A stretch of 16,551 nt of DNA, taken from positions 46,035 to 62,585 of the forward strand of contig MU646338.1 in NCBI GenBank assembly GCA_026770585.1, given 5' to 3'. A program made the translations under genes and the position numbers. The notes below the pieces were generated by a model. It was not told where the DNA came from, made no database searches, and was given only the letters and a program-made list of their open reading frames with translations. This document shows positions 1 through 7,597 of this stretch, one piece after another. Within the stretch, counting starts at the first letter, position 1, and every line of letters begins with the position of its first letter. The DNA comes from Baffinella frigidus (Eukaryota > Cryptophyceae > Cryptomonadales > Baffinellaceae).

Positions 1-110
1 AAACCCTAAACCCTAAACCCTAAACCCTAAACCCTAAACCCTAAACCCTAAACCCTAAACCCTAAACCCTAAACCCTAAACCCTAAACCCTAAACTCTGA
101 ACCCTGACCC
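1..110. repeat. Telomere, plant-type CCCTAAA repeats
   Basis: About thirteen perfect AAACCCT units run from base 1 to about 95, then decay into CCCTGAA-like variants by 110. The C-rich strand reads inward from the window start, which is the orientation of a true left chromosome end. TTTAGGG telomeres are known from plants, many green algae, cryptophytes, glaucophytes, dinoflagellates and chromerids. The perfection of this block, compared with the decayed arrays elsewhere, supports a real terminus rather than an interstitial array. Confidence 0.93.
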
Positions 111-180
111 CTTCCCGCGTCACGCGATCCCCTCACATGCCACCCCCTTTGCTGCAACCGACCCCGCGTCTAGAGATAAA

Positions 181-300
181 CCCCACTTAGGCACAACCAG
201 AGTGACTTTACACGAGTCACTCCGGCTGTGCCTAAGTGGGGTGTATCCCGAGTGTGTAAAGTCACTCTGGTTCACTCCAGCAATGCCCAAGTGGGGTGCC
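181..300. repeat. Subtelomeric hairpin repeat with three related arms
   Basis: Bases 181-206 are the reverse complement of 216-241 with two mismatches and a 9-base loop. A second pairing joins 197-213 to 254-270. The motif TGCCTAAGTGGGG (229-241) recurs as TGCCCAAGTGGGG at 284-296, so three related arms lie within 120 bp. A further copy is at 2421-2454. The arrangement fits nested or duplicated ends of a small inverted-repeat element. Reading frames across it arise from the repeat and are not genes. Confidence 0.7.
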
Positions 301-395
301 CCCAGAACTGCACACCTATCCTCTTCGGGTGGCGTCAGGGGCAATGTGGGAGGGGCACGTGCCACCATACCCGCGCGTCGCTACCCCCGGCCCCT

Positions 396-712
396 AAACC
401 CCAAACATCTAATCCCTAAACCCTAAATCCTTAACTCTAAATCTTGAACCCTAAACCCTAAACCCTAAACCCTAAACCCTAAATCCTAAACCCTAAACCC
501 TGAACCTCAACACCTATATCCTCAATCCTTAACCCTAAACCCTAAAACCTAAACCCTAAACCCTGAACCCTAAACCCTGAACCCTGAAACCCAACCCCTG
601 AACCCTAAACCCTATACGAACTCTACACCCTGAACCCTAACCCCTGAACCAAGTCTAAAACCCCAAACCCCAAACCCCAAACCCTAAACCCCAAACCCCA
701 AACCCTTAACGG
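396..712. repeat. Degenerate telomere-like satellite
   Basis: Imperfect CCCTAAA units with CCCTGAA, CCCCAAA and CCTTAAC variants fill this stretch. The composition is typical of subtelomeric DNA that telomerase no longer maintains. No gene is seen in it. Confidence 0.85.
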
Positions 713-1047
713 CGCCGGACACCGCAACGGCGCTGACAAGAGCGCTGGGCTCTCAGCAGACAAGGGCGGGGCAAGAGCCTCGTAACTGGGTTCTTCCTAT
801 ATACGCATCTCCACCATAGGCACTCGCGCGTTTATACGTATATCCATCCGTGGCAGACACGGGCTGGGCAAGTATATACGTATATAAATGCGGGGCGGGA
901 CCGGGGGGAGCTCAGGCGACTCGGGGCGAAAAAAGCCGTCAGGTCCGGCAGCCTTCGCGGCCTTCGCGGCTGTCCTGTTCGCCTCTGCCTCGCGCCGCTC
1001 CCGTTCCTCCTGCCTCCCACCAACCGAGGGGGCGTCAGCGGTCTCAT
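713..1047. other. Intergenic spacer with two TATACGTATA palindromes
   Basis: No convincing gene is present. A perfect 14-bp palindrome lies at 873-886 and a 10-bp relative at 833-842. With flanking TTTA and TAAA they form an inverted pair from about 831 to 889. The sequence 881-889 resembles a TATA box, but no coding region follows on the plus strand. From about 945 the DNA is C/G-rich with short GGCCTTCGC direct repeats. Confidence 0.45.
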
Positions 1048-1193
1048 GTAGAAACCTTTCTAATTAAAAAAAAATGGTTTAAATGAAAATAACTACACGG
1101 CTGCTTTAACATTTCTAGTAAAGACCATTATGTGTAGTAAATTTCATTTGTGTAGTAAATTTCCAACTTTTTATCATTGAAAAAGGTTTCCAC
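1048..1193. mobile_element. AT-rich hairpin MITE-like element
   Basis: The ends GTAGAAACCTTT (1048-1059) and AAAGGTTTCCAC (1182-1193) are inverted repeats. Complementarity continues inward imperfectly, and the segment 1081-1098 pairs with 1132-1149 (AAATGAAAATAACTACAC against GTGTAGTAAATTTCATTT). A direct repeat of GTGTAGTAAATTTC lies at 1132-1145 and 1151-1164. The element is much richer in A+T than its surroundings and has no coding capacity. It resembles a non-autonomous inverted-repeat transposon. No clear target-site duplication is visible. Confidence 0.6.
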
Positions 1194-1231
1194 CTTAGAT
1201 CCTGGGGAAGGCGTCCCACGTGGAACGCGCG

Positions 1232-1378
1232 AGTGTCGCGCTACTGCCTCTGCTGCTGATGCCTCACCAGCCTCTGCCTCTGCCTCTGCCTGCTGGTGCT
1301 GCTACCCCTGCCCCCTGCTGCTGCTGCTGCTCTGCTGATAGTTCGGTGCTTCCGGTGGTGCTGCGGGTGGTGCTGCTA
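1232..1378. repeat. CTG/CCTCTG-rich low-complexity tract, left part
   Basis: This tract is made of CTG, CTGCCT and GGTGCTG units. The same kind of sequence resumes at 1498 after the hairpin element at 1379-1497, so the hairpin probably inserted into one continuous low-complexity tract. The tract is open in several frames on both strands because of its triplet structure, which is not evidence of coding on its own. Confidence 0.7.
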
Positions 1379-1497
1379 CAGGGGTACCTCGCTCATAAGA
1401 ACCCGCCCCCCCTCCCTAGGACCACCGTAGGGCCCTAGGCATAGTCCTACTGTAGGGTCCTAAGCGGGGGCGGTTTCTTATGAGCGAGGTACCCCTG
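1379..1497. mobile_element. Tc1/mariner-type MITE, copy A (119 bp)
   Basis: The left end CAGGGGTACCTCGCTCATAA (1379-1398) is exactly inverted at the right end (1478-1497), and the match runs on to AGAA. A TA dinucleotide flanks each side (1377-1378 and 1498-1499), the target-site duplication made by Tc1/mariner and pogo transposases. The CAGGNNTACCTCG-like start is reminiscent of pogo/Tigger ends. The interior is a C-rich stretch, a CCTAGGACC-type inner hairpin and a G-rich stretch. There is no transposase, so the element is non-autonomous. Related copies are at 6846-7105 and 7337-7441. Confidence 0.82.
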
Positions 1498-2119
1498 TAC
1501 TGCTACTGCTGGTGCTGGTGCTGATACTGCTGCTGCTACTGCTGGTGCTGGTGCTGCTGTGCTGCTGGTTCGGTGGTGATGCTGGTGGTGCTGCTGCTGG
1601 TGTTGGTGTTGCTGGTGGTGGTGCTGCTGCTGGTGGTGCTGCTGGTGGTGCTGGTTGTGGTGCTGGTGCTGGTTCAGTGCTGCTGCTACTGCTGGTGCTG
1701 GTGCTGGTGCAGCGGGGCAGGGTCGTGAGCACCAGCGGAAGAAGGTGCACAGGCAACTCAAAGTCGGTCATGTCCCCCAGACCCAGCGGATCCGAATCCT
1801 CCGTATTCACCAGCTCCCGTCCAGTCACCTCTCCTCCTCCCTCCTCCCCGTCTTCCTCTTCCGGCGTCATAGGCCCCCCCCCGCCCCCTTCCTCCTCCTC
1901 CTCCTCCTCAGGAGTGAACGGCGAGCTCGCGGAAGGGCTCGCAGGCATCATCCGCCTGCTCTGATCCTCCTCCGACGGCGACGGCGAGCGCGGAAACCCC
2001 GGCGCATCGCCTTCCTCCCCTGCAGCCTTGCGGCGCTCCCCAGCGGTGGCAGCGTCATCCACCTGCGCCGCACCCACCCAGTGGCTGGGCGTCAGTGGCT
2101 GGGGCTCCCCACACATCAC
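1478..2119 (-). CDS. Acidic low-complexity protein exon, unknown function
   Basis: A 213-codon open frame on the minus strand, not recognised as any family. Roughly residues 15-60 are charged. Residues 65-100 hold runs of glutamate and glycine around two TPEEE motifs. Residues 105-125 (EDSDPLGLGDMTDFELPVHL) look like ordinary coding sequence. The remainder is serine/threonine, then alanine/proline repeat encoded by the CTG-type tract. The stop codon lies inside the MITE at 1379-1497 (frame TGVPRS-stop), so the element appears to have set the C-terminus. It may be a 3' exon of the gene starting at 3394, since a CAG|GTG step near 2060 would allow splicing. I cannot define the junction, and the frame could also be partly an artefact of the repeats. 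Confidence 0.35.
   Translation of the reverse strand: MMCGEPQPLTPSHWVGAAQVDDAATAGERRKAAGEEGDAPGFPRSPSPSEEDQSRRMMPASPSASSPFTPEEEEEEEGGGGGPMTPEEEDGEEGGGEVTGRELVNTEDSDPLGLGDMTDFELPVHLLPLVLTTLPRCTSTSTSSSSSTEPAPAPQPAPPAAPPAAAPPPATPTPAAAPPASPPNQQHSSTSTSSSSSSISTSTSSSSTGVPRS
1498..1735. repeat. CTG/GGTGCTG low-complexity tract, right part
   Basis: Near-continuous GCTGGTG, CTGCTG and GTGCTG units fill this stretch. On the minus strand it reads as serine/threonine-rich, histidine/glutamine-rich or alanine/proline-rich according to frame. It overlaps the 3' part of the acidic reading frame at 1478-2119. Confidence 0.75.
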
Positions 2120-2213
2120 ACCCCGAACTTGACACCGAATCCGCGATTCAGGCGAACCCTACGCTGCCCCTGCGCCCTGCCGCCGGCAGCGGCAGCGTCT
2201 TCCACCTGCGCCG
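2043..2213. repeat. Two-copy direct repeat, 143-bp spacing
   Basis: GGCAGCGTCATCCACCTGCG (2048-2067) recurs as GGCAGCGTCTTCCACCTGCG at 2191-2210. The similarity extends on both sides, with GTGGCTGGG-like and GTGGGGTACC-like sequence after each copy. On the minus strand both copies begin with a GCGCAG|GTGGA step that resembles a splice site, and read AQVEDAA or AQVDDAA. This looks like a small tandem duplication that includes an exon start. Confidence 0.55.
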
Positions 2214-3394
2214 AATGAGCTGTTGGGTGGTGTCTGGCCCAGTGGGGTACCAACGCGATCCACGTGCGGAGCATGGCTGGGCGCAACCCGCTCCCCACGC
2301 ATCGCAACTCGCCCTGCCGAACCCGAACATCCGCGCTGGAGTTTTGGTGGTGCGTTGGCACATGCCAGGTGTGGGGGGGCGGGGAGGGAGATCCCTGGCA
2401 GGAGAGAGCTCTGCTGCATAGCGGCTATGCCTAAGTGGGGTATATCCCCAGAAGAGCGCCCCACCGGTGGCTGTCGCGCGGAGCCACGAACAAGGCACGG
2501 GAGAGGGAGCACGCTAGCATCCCCGGCAAGCTGTGTACCAGCGGAGACACCAGTAATCTGATTACCATAGGTACCAGTGTTGCTGGCAGTGATCTTGAAA
2601 TGCGCGCGGGGCCCGACCTGGGCCTCGAAGCGGTGCGCGTTGGCGGCCATGTACGCAGGCAGCGTGTCTTTCGTGAGGGGGGTGCCCTGTTCCCACCCCC
2701 CTTCGCCGGCACCCTCGTCAGGTGCATCGTCTCGGCCGTGCGTCTTACCGTCTCGCTCGTCGAAAGCGCGCACGGCCTTGGCTCGCCAGCGACGGATCTC
2801 GTCCTCTGTCGCATTGCCCCGCACTCTCCGGGCGCTTGCCATGGTCACTTCATTGAGCCGCTGCTCCACCTCGCGCACCGACTTCCCATCCCCGTCCCAC
2901 TCTTTTCTTGCTGACACAAGAATCTCCGATGTGATGCAGTGGCCGCGCAGCGTCGGGTGGGAGAGGATCTCCGCGTCGGTCATATTCTGCCGCAGCAGAC
3001 TGAGAACTCTCTCGGACCTTCCTGGCTGCTCTCTCACGGCAAAAAACGGATACGTCATATCGGATTCGTCCTCGGCCCCACCTCGAAGCCGCAACGAACC
3101 TCTCGGTGCGAAACCAACAACGCTGCCGCTGCGATGCCCCAGAGTGAACGCCAACCCCATAGAACGATGTGGATCAGTCCAGAGCACCTCGCTCTGTCCA
3201 TGGGTGCGGCAAGAAGGCGGTCCCACGGCCAGCTCTCTTCTGGCAGGAGAAAGCAGGCTCCCGAATGAGACGTCGACACCCAGTCCCCGGCCAGCCACAG
3301 CATCCGGCGAACGGCCTCCAGCATGGGGCATCGCGAGGAAGAGAAGGGCGGGAAGGACCCGCAGCGCGCGGCAGGGGGCAGGCAAGGGTCGCAT
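2159..3394 (-). CDS. Predicted secreted or plastid-targeted protein, unknown function
   Basis: The open frame has 411 codons and starts at ATG 3394. Residues 1-27 form a signal peptide: a basic start, a leucine/alanine-rich core (residues 10-22) and a small-residue end. Residues 94-106 read GFAPRGSLRLRGG. A phenylalanine next to small residues followed by a basic stretch is a pattern seen in plastid presequences of red-lineage algae. LRLRGG also equals the C-terminal hexapeptide of ubiquitin, possibly by chance. Residues 113-286 are mostly helical and charged, with N-glycosylation sequons at N137 and N194. The true exon probably ends before the listed stop: G|GTAATC (exon end 2566) and G|GTACAC (exon end about 2538) are good donors, and a dispersed repeat lies further down at 2411-2454. 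I recognise no catalytic family. Coding is likely for 2540-3394 and doubtful below that. Confidence 0.6.
   Translation of the reverse strand: MRPLPAPCRALRVLPALLFLAMPHAGGRSPDAVAGRGLGVDVSFGSLLSPARRELAVGPPSCRTHGQSEVLWTDPHRSMGLAFTLGHRSGSVVGFAPRGSLRLRGGAEDESDMTYPFFAVREQPGRSERVLSLLRQNMTDAEILSHPTLRGHCITSEILVSARKEWDGDGKSVREVEQRLNEVTMASARRVRGNATEDEIRRWRAKAVRAFDERDGKTHGRDDAPDEGAGEGGWEQGTPLTKDTLPAYMAANAHRFEAQVGPRAHFKITASNTGTYGNQITGVSAGTQLAGDASVLPLPCLVRGSARQPPVGRSSGDIPHLGIAAMQQSSLLPGISLPAPPHLACANAPPKLQRGCSGSAGRVAMRGERVAPSHAPHVDRVGTPLGQTPPNSSFGAGGRRCRCRRQGAGAA
2411..2454. repeat. Dispersed copy of the subtelomeric hairpin motif
   Basis: CTATGCCTAAGTGGGGTATA (2425-2444) and the following CCCCAGA match the arms at 220-251 and 277-308. 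GCATAG (2416-2421) and CTATGC (2425-2430) form a short local hairpin. The copy falls within the 3' part of the open frame 2159-3394, which suggests that the end of that frame is not genuine coding sequence. Confidence 0.6.
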
Positions 3395-3735
3395 GCTCAG
3401 CGCTCCCTGTTCCTGCGGTTCAATAACCTGTGTGTTTGACCAGTACGAAAAAATCCAGGAAAAAATACCTCAAAACATCTCGTGGTCTAACTTTCAACGA
3501 AATTCCACCTCACCCCCCCTCATAATCACTCTCGCCTTGTGGGGTATTCGTGATTGAAGCTCTTAAACTTCAACCATGGGATACCATGCGCCTCAGTAAG
3601 GCTGACTTGGGTTCGGTGCGTGTAAGTGAGCATGGGAGCGGTATCGCATACCTTCACCCACCCCAAGAGAACCAACCCTTTATCCCCTCTTCACGAGCCT
3701 CTGCACTGGAGAGCTAAACGCGATCCGAAAGCAAA
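3395..3735. other. Spacer upstream of the minus-strand gene at 3394
   Basis: No supported gene. The sequence immediately upstream of the ATG at 3394 would carry the 5' leader and promoter of that gene. It is moderately A+T-rich from 3440 to 3520. No recognisable core promoter motif was identified. Confidence 0.3.
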
Positions 3736-3998
3736 AATGCTTTCTCTGCAGTCCTTTCTACGGAAGGGTGTGTCGTTGGCATATGTCAGGCGAAATTGAA
3801 ACCTAAAGGACCTAAAGGACCAAAGTTGAAAATTCTCAATGCTTTCTCTGCAGTCCTTTCTACGGAAGGGCGTGTCGTTGGCGTATGCTGGGAGAAAATA
3901 AAATCTAAAGGACCTGAAGGATCGTGCAGTCCTTTCTACGGAAGGGCGTGTCGTTGGCATATTTTGGGAGAAATTAAAACCTAAAGGACCCGAAGGAG
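3736..3998. repeat. Three-copy tandem repeat with CTAAAGGACC blocks
   Basis: The block TGCAGTCCTTTCTACGGAAG occurs at 3748, 3849 and 3925, followed each time by GGNGTGTCGTTGGCRTAT and, about 40 bp later, by an A-rich segment containing CTAAAGGACC. Copy spacing is 102 bp, then 76 bp, because the third copy lacks the CTTTCTC leader. The minus strand reads through the first two copies in one frame because 102 is divisible by three, giving a duplicated peptide. That is more likely a consequence of the repeat than a gene. Similar GGACCTNAAGGA endings occur in the dispersed repeats at 13521-13640, 13855-13960 and 14797-14860. Confidence 0.8.
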
Positions 3999-5090
3999 CT
4001 GTTTTCCTAAAGACGTGATCCCCGCCTTGACGCAGGTTTGGCGGACAGAGGGAACCTACTGGGGGTGCGGCCCGCGCTGCGCTGCGGGTTCAGTGTTGAG
4101 GGGTTCCAGGGGTTACTCAACTAGAAGGAACACCATTTTGATCACCATTTTGAGGACCCTTCATGGTGTCCGGACCTTACATAACTAAGGTCCACGGAAA
4201 ACGGGGGGGGGGGTTCTTCAATTGTTAAGGTCCGCGAAAAACGGATGTGCCCCCTGCAGAGGTACGGAGATTTAAAGGAGTCCGAGGACACATAACCTGT
4301 TGAATAGACCAGGTTATGAGCCAAGTTTTTCACACTCACGAACGAGACTCGGAGACAGGGGATGGGCTGTATGCACGGCCTGCTCTACTTGGCCCCGTCT
4401 TCTGACTACGACTACGATAGATGAAGGGGGTGCGCCTTGGTCCCCGGTCGGACGCGTGCGTCTGTAGGGGATCTCTACTAGCTCTTCGGCTCCCGCGGCT
4501 GTGCTCACCATCGCGTTTCGGTCCACCAGGACGTGGGAACGTGCGTGCTGCTGTACGACGTTCATTAAAGCTCCATAAGCTCCATAAGGAATTAACGGCC
4601 AGAGGTTCTTCCCCAGCCGAGTCTTGTTCGTGAACCTCTTGTTTTTTTCCGGCAATGGGGCGGTTGAATCCCCTGTCTCTGTTCGTGCACAACGCGTAGA
4701 GTGCACAGACCTCTCACGGCGCCCCTGCTCAGAAACAGCCTCGGGGGGGGGGTGCGCACATTGCGGGCATGTGGTGGTAATGAACGACTCTCTGAGGTAG
4801 AGACTCGGCCTGATCACGGAAGAGCTTTTAAGAAGCTTGGCTGTCACGACAGGGCTGTACTCACCTCAGCGCATGCTCAGTGAGATTTGTAGTGACTGAC
4901 ACGAGCCAGTCCGAAAAAGTGTGTCCAAAGAGAACACATCAACCAGTCTCATAACTACTAGTTTTTTGTAAAACTCTGAAACTGAATGGGGTTTGGGGAA
5001 CCAGTTTTTTTTCTCGGTTTGGGGAGGGGCAAGTGGGAAACGATCAGGATTGAGTTTCCAGCTACCGTGTGCAACAAAGCAGTACCAAAA
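3999..5090. other. Gene-poor spacer, short repeats only
   Basis: No protein family was recognised on either strand. Contents include two copies of TAAGGTCC followed by CGNAAAACGG (about 4187 and 4225), an 11-base G run near 4205, a short hairpin at 4291-4318 and AGCTCCATAAGCTCCATAAG at about 4568. Several open frames overlap between 4314 and 4883. None shows conserved motifs or a plausible composition. Confidence 0.4.
4291..4318. other. Perfect 9-bp hairpin
   Basis: CATAACCTG (4291-4299) is inverted exactly at 4310-4318 with a 10-base loop. There is no U-tract or adjacent gene end to support a terminator role, so its function is unknown. Confidence 0.5.
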
Positions 5091-5345
5091 ACATACACCA
5101 TAGTCCATAAATAATAAACAATCAACAATAAACCATAAACCATAATAATAAAAAACCAAAACCCATAAACCATAAACCATAAACCATAAACCATAAACCA
5201 TAAACAATAAACAATAAACCATAGACCAAAAACCATGAACAAAAGACCATAAACCAATAACCAATAACCATTAACCATAAACCATATCCCATGAACCATG
5301 AACAATCAACCATAAACCATAAACCATGAATCATAAACCATAAAC
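5091..5345. repeat. CCATAAA-variant satellite array
   Basis: Tandem AACCATA/AACAATA units of about 7 bp run with few interruptions, most regularly at 5160-5215. The unit is a C-to-A variant of the telomere repeat CCCTAAA. All open frames here (hydrophobic runs of Met, Val, Tyr, Gly, Leu, Trp and Phe on the minus strand) come from the repeat. The same variant occurs inside the proposed intron at 11281-11465. Confidence 0.9.
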
Positions 5346-6420
5346 CCAAACCCCTGAGCCCTGAACCCTGAAACCCTGAAACCTGAACCCTAAACCATAA
5401 ACCCTAATCCCTACACCCTACACCCTACACCATAAATCCTAAACCCTAAATCCTAAACCCTAAACCCTGAACCCTAAAACCTAAACCCTGAACTCTAAAC
5501 CCTAAACCAAAACCCTGAACCCTGAATCCTGAACCCTCAAACAGAACCATGAACCGTGAACTCTAAACCCTGATTCCCCGAACCCTAAAGCCTGAATCCC
5601 ATTCCCTAAACCCTGAACCATAAAACATAAACCCTGAACTCAAAACCTTGAATCCGAAACCATAAACACTGAACCCTCAACACAAAACACAAAACAAACC
5701 CTTAACCCTCAACCCTCAACCCTACACCCGAAAACCTAAACCCCAAACCCTGAACCCTAAACCCTAAACCCTTAACCCTAAACCCTAAACCCTAAACTCT
5801 GAACCCTAAACCCAAAACCCTAAACCCAAACCCCTAAACCCTAAACCCTAAACCCTAAATTCAAACACTGAACCCTGAACCCTAAATCCTAAACCCTTAA
5901 CACCAAACCCTCAACCAAAACCGTGCACCCAAAACCCTAATGCCTAAAACCCAAACCCTAAATCCTGAAATCTGAAAACCGATCCCTGAAACCTAAGTCA
6001 TAAGCCCCAAAACCTGAACCCTAAACCATGAACCCTAAATCCTAAACCCTAAACCCTATACCCTCTACCCTCATTCCTAAACCCTAACCCTGAACCCTCA
6101 ACCCTGAACCCTGACCCCCAAACCCTCAACCCTAAACCCTAAACCCTAAACCCTGAACCCTGAACCCCTGAAACCCTAAACCCTAAACCCTAAACCCTAA
6201 TTCCTAAACCCTAACCCCTAAACACTAAACCCTAAATCCTAAACCCCAAACCCTGAACCCTCAACCCTCAACCCTCAACCCTAAACCTTTAGCCCAAAAT
6301 ATTAAACCCCAAACCTTACACCCTAAACCCTGCAAAATACCTCCTACAACCTACAAACTACAACTTACAATCTACACCTGAAACCCCAAACGTAAAACGT
6401 AAACCCCAGAACCTAAACCA
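5345..6420. repeat. Large degenerate telomere-like array
   Basis: About 1.1 kb of imperfect CCCTAAA units with CCCTGAA, CCCTCAA, CCCTACA and CCCCAAA variants, all with the C-rich strand on plus as in the terminal telomere. It adjoins the CCATAAA array directly, with a fairly sharp change near 5345. The last 60 bp drift into CTACAA-type sequence. No gene lies in this stretch. Confidence 0.92.
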
Positions 6421-6845
6421 GAGGCGCGGGTTCCAGTGGCGTGGGGGCGTGAGGGGGGGGGCTGGGGCGGGTGTGGTCTGCGAAGAAGGCCCCCCGGCGG
6501 CAAGGTTGAGTAGTGGGGTACCTCTCTGTAGAGAGAGAGAGAGAGGGGGGGAGAGAGAGAGGGGGGGAGAGAGAGAGAGTGGGAGAGGGTGGGGGAGATA
6601 GAGAGAGGGAGAGAGGGAGCCGGGGGTTCTAGGCCCCTGAGGCCTGCAAGGGGGAGTAGCGGGGGGGGCTCTGTAGAGATGGACAGAGAGAGCTCACGAG
6701 GCGGGCCCATCCCACGCTAGGTCTCAATCCTCACACCCCTGCTAGCAGCCACGCCCGCGTGCAGTGGCTCCACCGGGGGGAGGGGCTAGCCTCCTAATGC
6801 ATCATGGCCATGTTGATATCAATAAAAATCGCGCGCACAGGAGTA
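6421..6845. other. G-rich and GA-microsatellite spacer without genes
   Basis: A G-rich block (6450-6480) is followed by a purine microsatellite of GA runs broken by G7 runs (about 6528-6620), which is strand-asymmetric and could form triplex DNA. The rest, to 6845, shows no gene. The minus-strand frame across the microsatellite is proline/serine/leucine low complexity and is not considered coding. Confidence 0.6.
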
Positions 6846-7105
6846 CAGGGGTAACTCGCAAGTATGGTCGTCCTATGCTCCTACCTATAAACTTACTGCA
6901 TGACCCTAAGGCGGTGCGGGTTTCTGTTCACGGGTAACCCCTTTGCAGCCGTACCTCGCTCATAAGGAGCCGTCCACTCCCCTAGGACCACCTGCGAACA
7001 AGGACGCACCTCCGCTCTAAGAGGGTCCTTGACTTTTGCTACGAACACGCCTACCGGAGGACGTCAGCTAGGGCGGTGAGTGTCCTTGTTCGCGAGTAGC
7101 CCCTA
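6846..7105. mobile_element. Tc1/mariner-type MITE family, copy B (composite)
   Basis: CAGGGGTAACTCGC begins at 6846 directly after TA (6844-6845). At the far side GCGAGTAGCCCCTA ends at 7105 and is followed by TA (7106-7107). Inside are a CGGGTAACCCCTT end (6931-6943) and a TACCTCGCTCATAAGGAG start (6952-6969), which match copy A, and a perfect 12-bp inverted pair at 6994-7005 and 7082-7093 (GCGAACAAGGAC). This looks like two or more family members nested or joined. There is no transposase. Confidence 0.6.
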
Positions 7106-7188
7106 TACGAGTGCGTGTACGTGCGTGCCGGTGCGACTTTATGACAGTAGATCGGTATCTGGCATACAAAAACTCGCCCCTCCTACTA

Positions 7189-7262
7189 TAGCGTCCTGCA
7201 GGCCTATCCATATGACTCTGCGATGGCCAATAAGTCCTAGGTCCTAGGCCTGCAGGACGCTA
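7189..7262. repeat. Perfect 17-bp inverted repeat
   Basis: TAGCGTCCTGCAGGCCT (7189-7205) is exactly inverted at 7246-7262, with a 40-base spacer. It is probably another small hairpin element related to its neighbours by their CCTAGG-rich cores. Confidence 0.75.
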
Positions 7263-7264
7263 CA

Positions 7265-7282
7265 GTACGCCCTAGGGCGTAC
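7265..7282. repeat. Perfect 18-bp palindrome
   Basis: GTACGCCCTAGGGCGTAC is its own reverse complement. It lies two bases after the 17-bp inverted repeat and may be the core of a further hairpin relic. Confidence 0.75.
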
Positions 7283-7336
7283 GTTAGGGTCCTAGGGGAC
7301 GGCAACGTTTAAAGAGAGACCCCCCCTGACCCTGTG

Positions 7337-7441
7337 CAGGGGTACCTCGCTTTTAAGAAGGCACACTCCCCAGGATACCTAGGGCCATACGGTGGTCCTA
7401 GGGAGGAGGGGGGGGGGGCTCCTTATGAGCGAGGTTCCTCA
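7337..7441. mobile_element. Tc1/mariner-type MITE, copy C (diverged)
   Basis: The left end CAGGGGTACCTCGCTTTTAA (7337-7356) nearly matches copy A. The right end CTTATGAGCGAGGTTCCTC (7422-7440) is the inverted form with substitutions. The interior again holds a CCTAGGGCC/GGTGGTCCTAGGG hairpin and a G-run. TA flanks are not preserved. Confidence 0.68.
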
Positions 7442-7474
7442 CCCAGGGCCCTACGGACCACAGGTAGGCTGCGG

Positions 7475-7493
7475 TGTGTGTGTGTGTGTGTGC

Positions 7494-7525
<32 letters not shown>

Positions 7526-7528
7526 CAG
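7475..7528. repeat. TG then GA microsatellite
   Basis: A TG tract with occasional C runs from about 7475 to 7511 and passes directly into a GA tract to about 7528. Partly complementary CT and CA tracts lie at 7598-7672, so the 200-bp region is itself a loose inverted repeat. Confidence 0.85.
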
Positions 7529-7597
7529 AGCGAGACGGTCCTAGCAAGCCCGACCCTGTAGCAGGAGGTGGTGGCGTGTTAAAAGCCGTCTTTCCCC

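Noticed and set aside
1220-1761. Gln/His-rich and Leu-rich frames in the CTG tract
   Set aside because: Triplet repeats keep all frames open, and the peptides change with frame only as the repeat dictates.
3691-3960. Minus-strand frame with a duplicated ANDTPFRRKDCRES peptide
   Set aside because: The duplication follows from the 102-bp tandem repeat. The third copy breaks the frame, and there is no independent sign of coding.
3736-3998. A CRISPR-like array
   Set aside because: There are only three copies with unequal spacing, the spacers are related to one another, and the context is eukaryotic.
4314-4883. Minus- and plus-strand frames of 65-177 codons
   Set aside because: No recognisable motifs, frames compete on both strands, and composition is basic and random-looking.
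4866-5349. Overlapping minus-strand frames rich in Met, Val, Tyr, Gly, Leu, Trp and Phe that look like membrane proteins
   Set aside because: They are direct translations of the AACCATA satellite in three frames, so openness is a by-product of the 7-bp unit.
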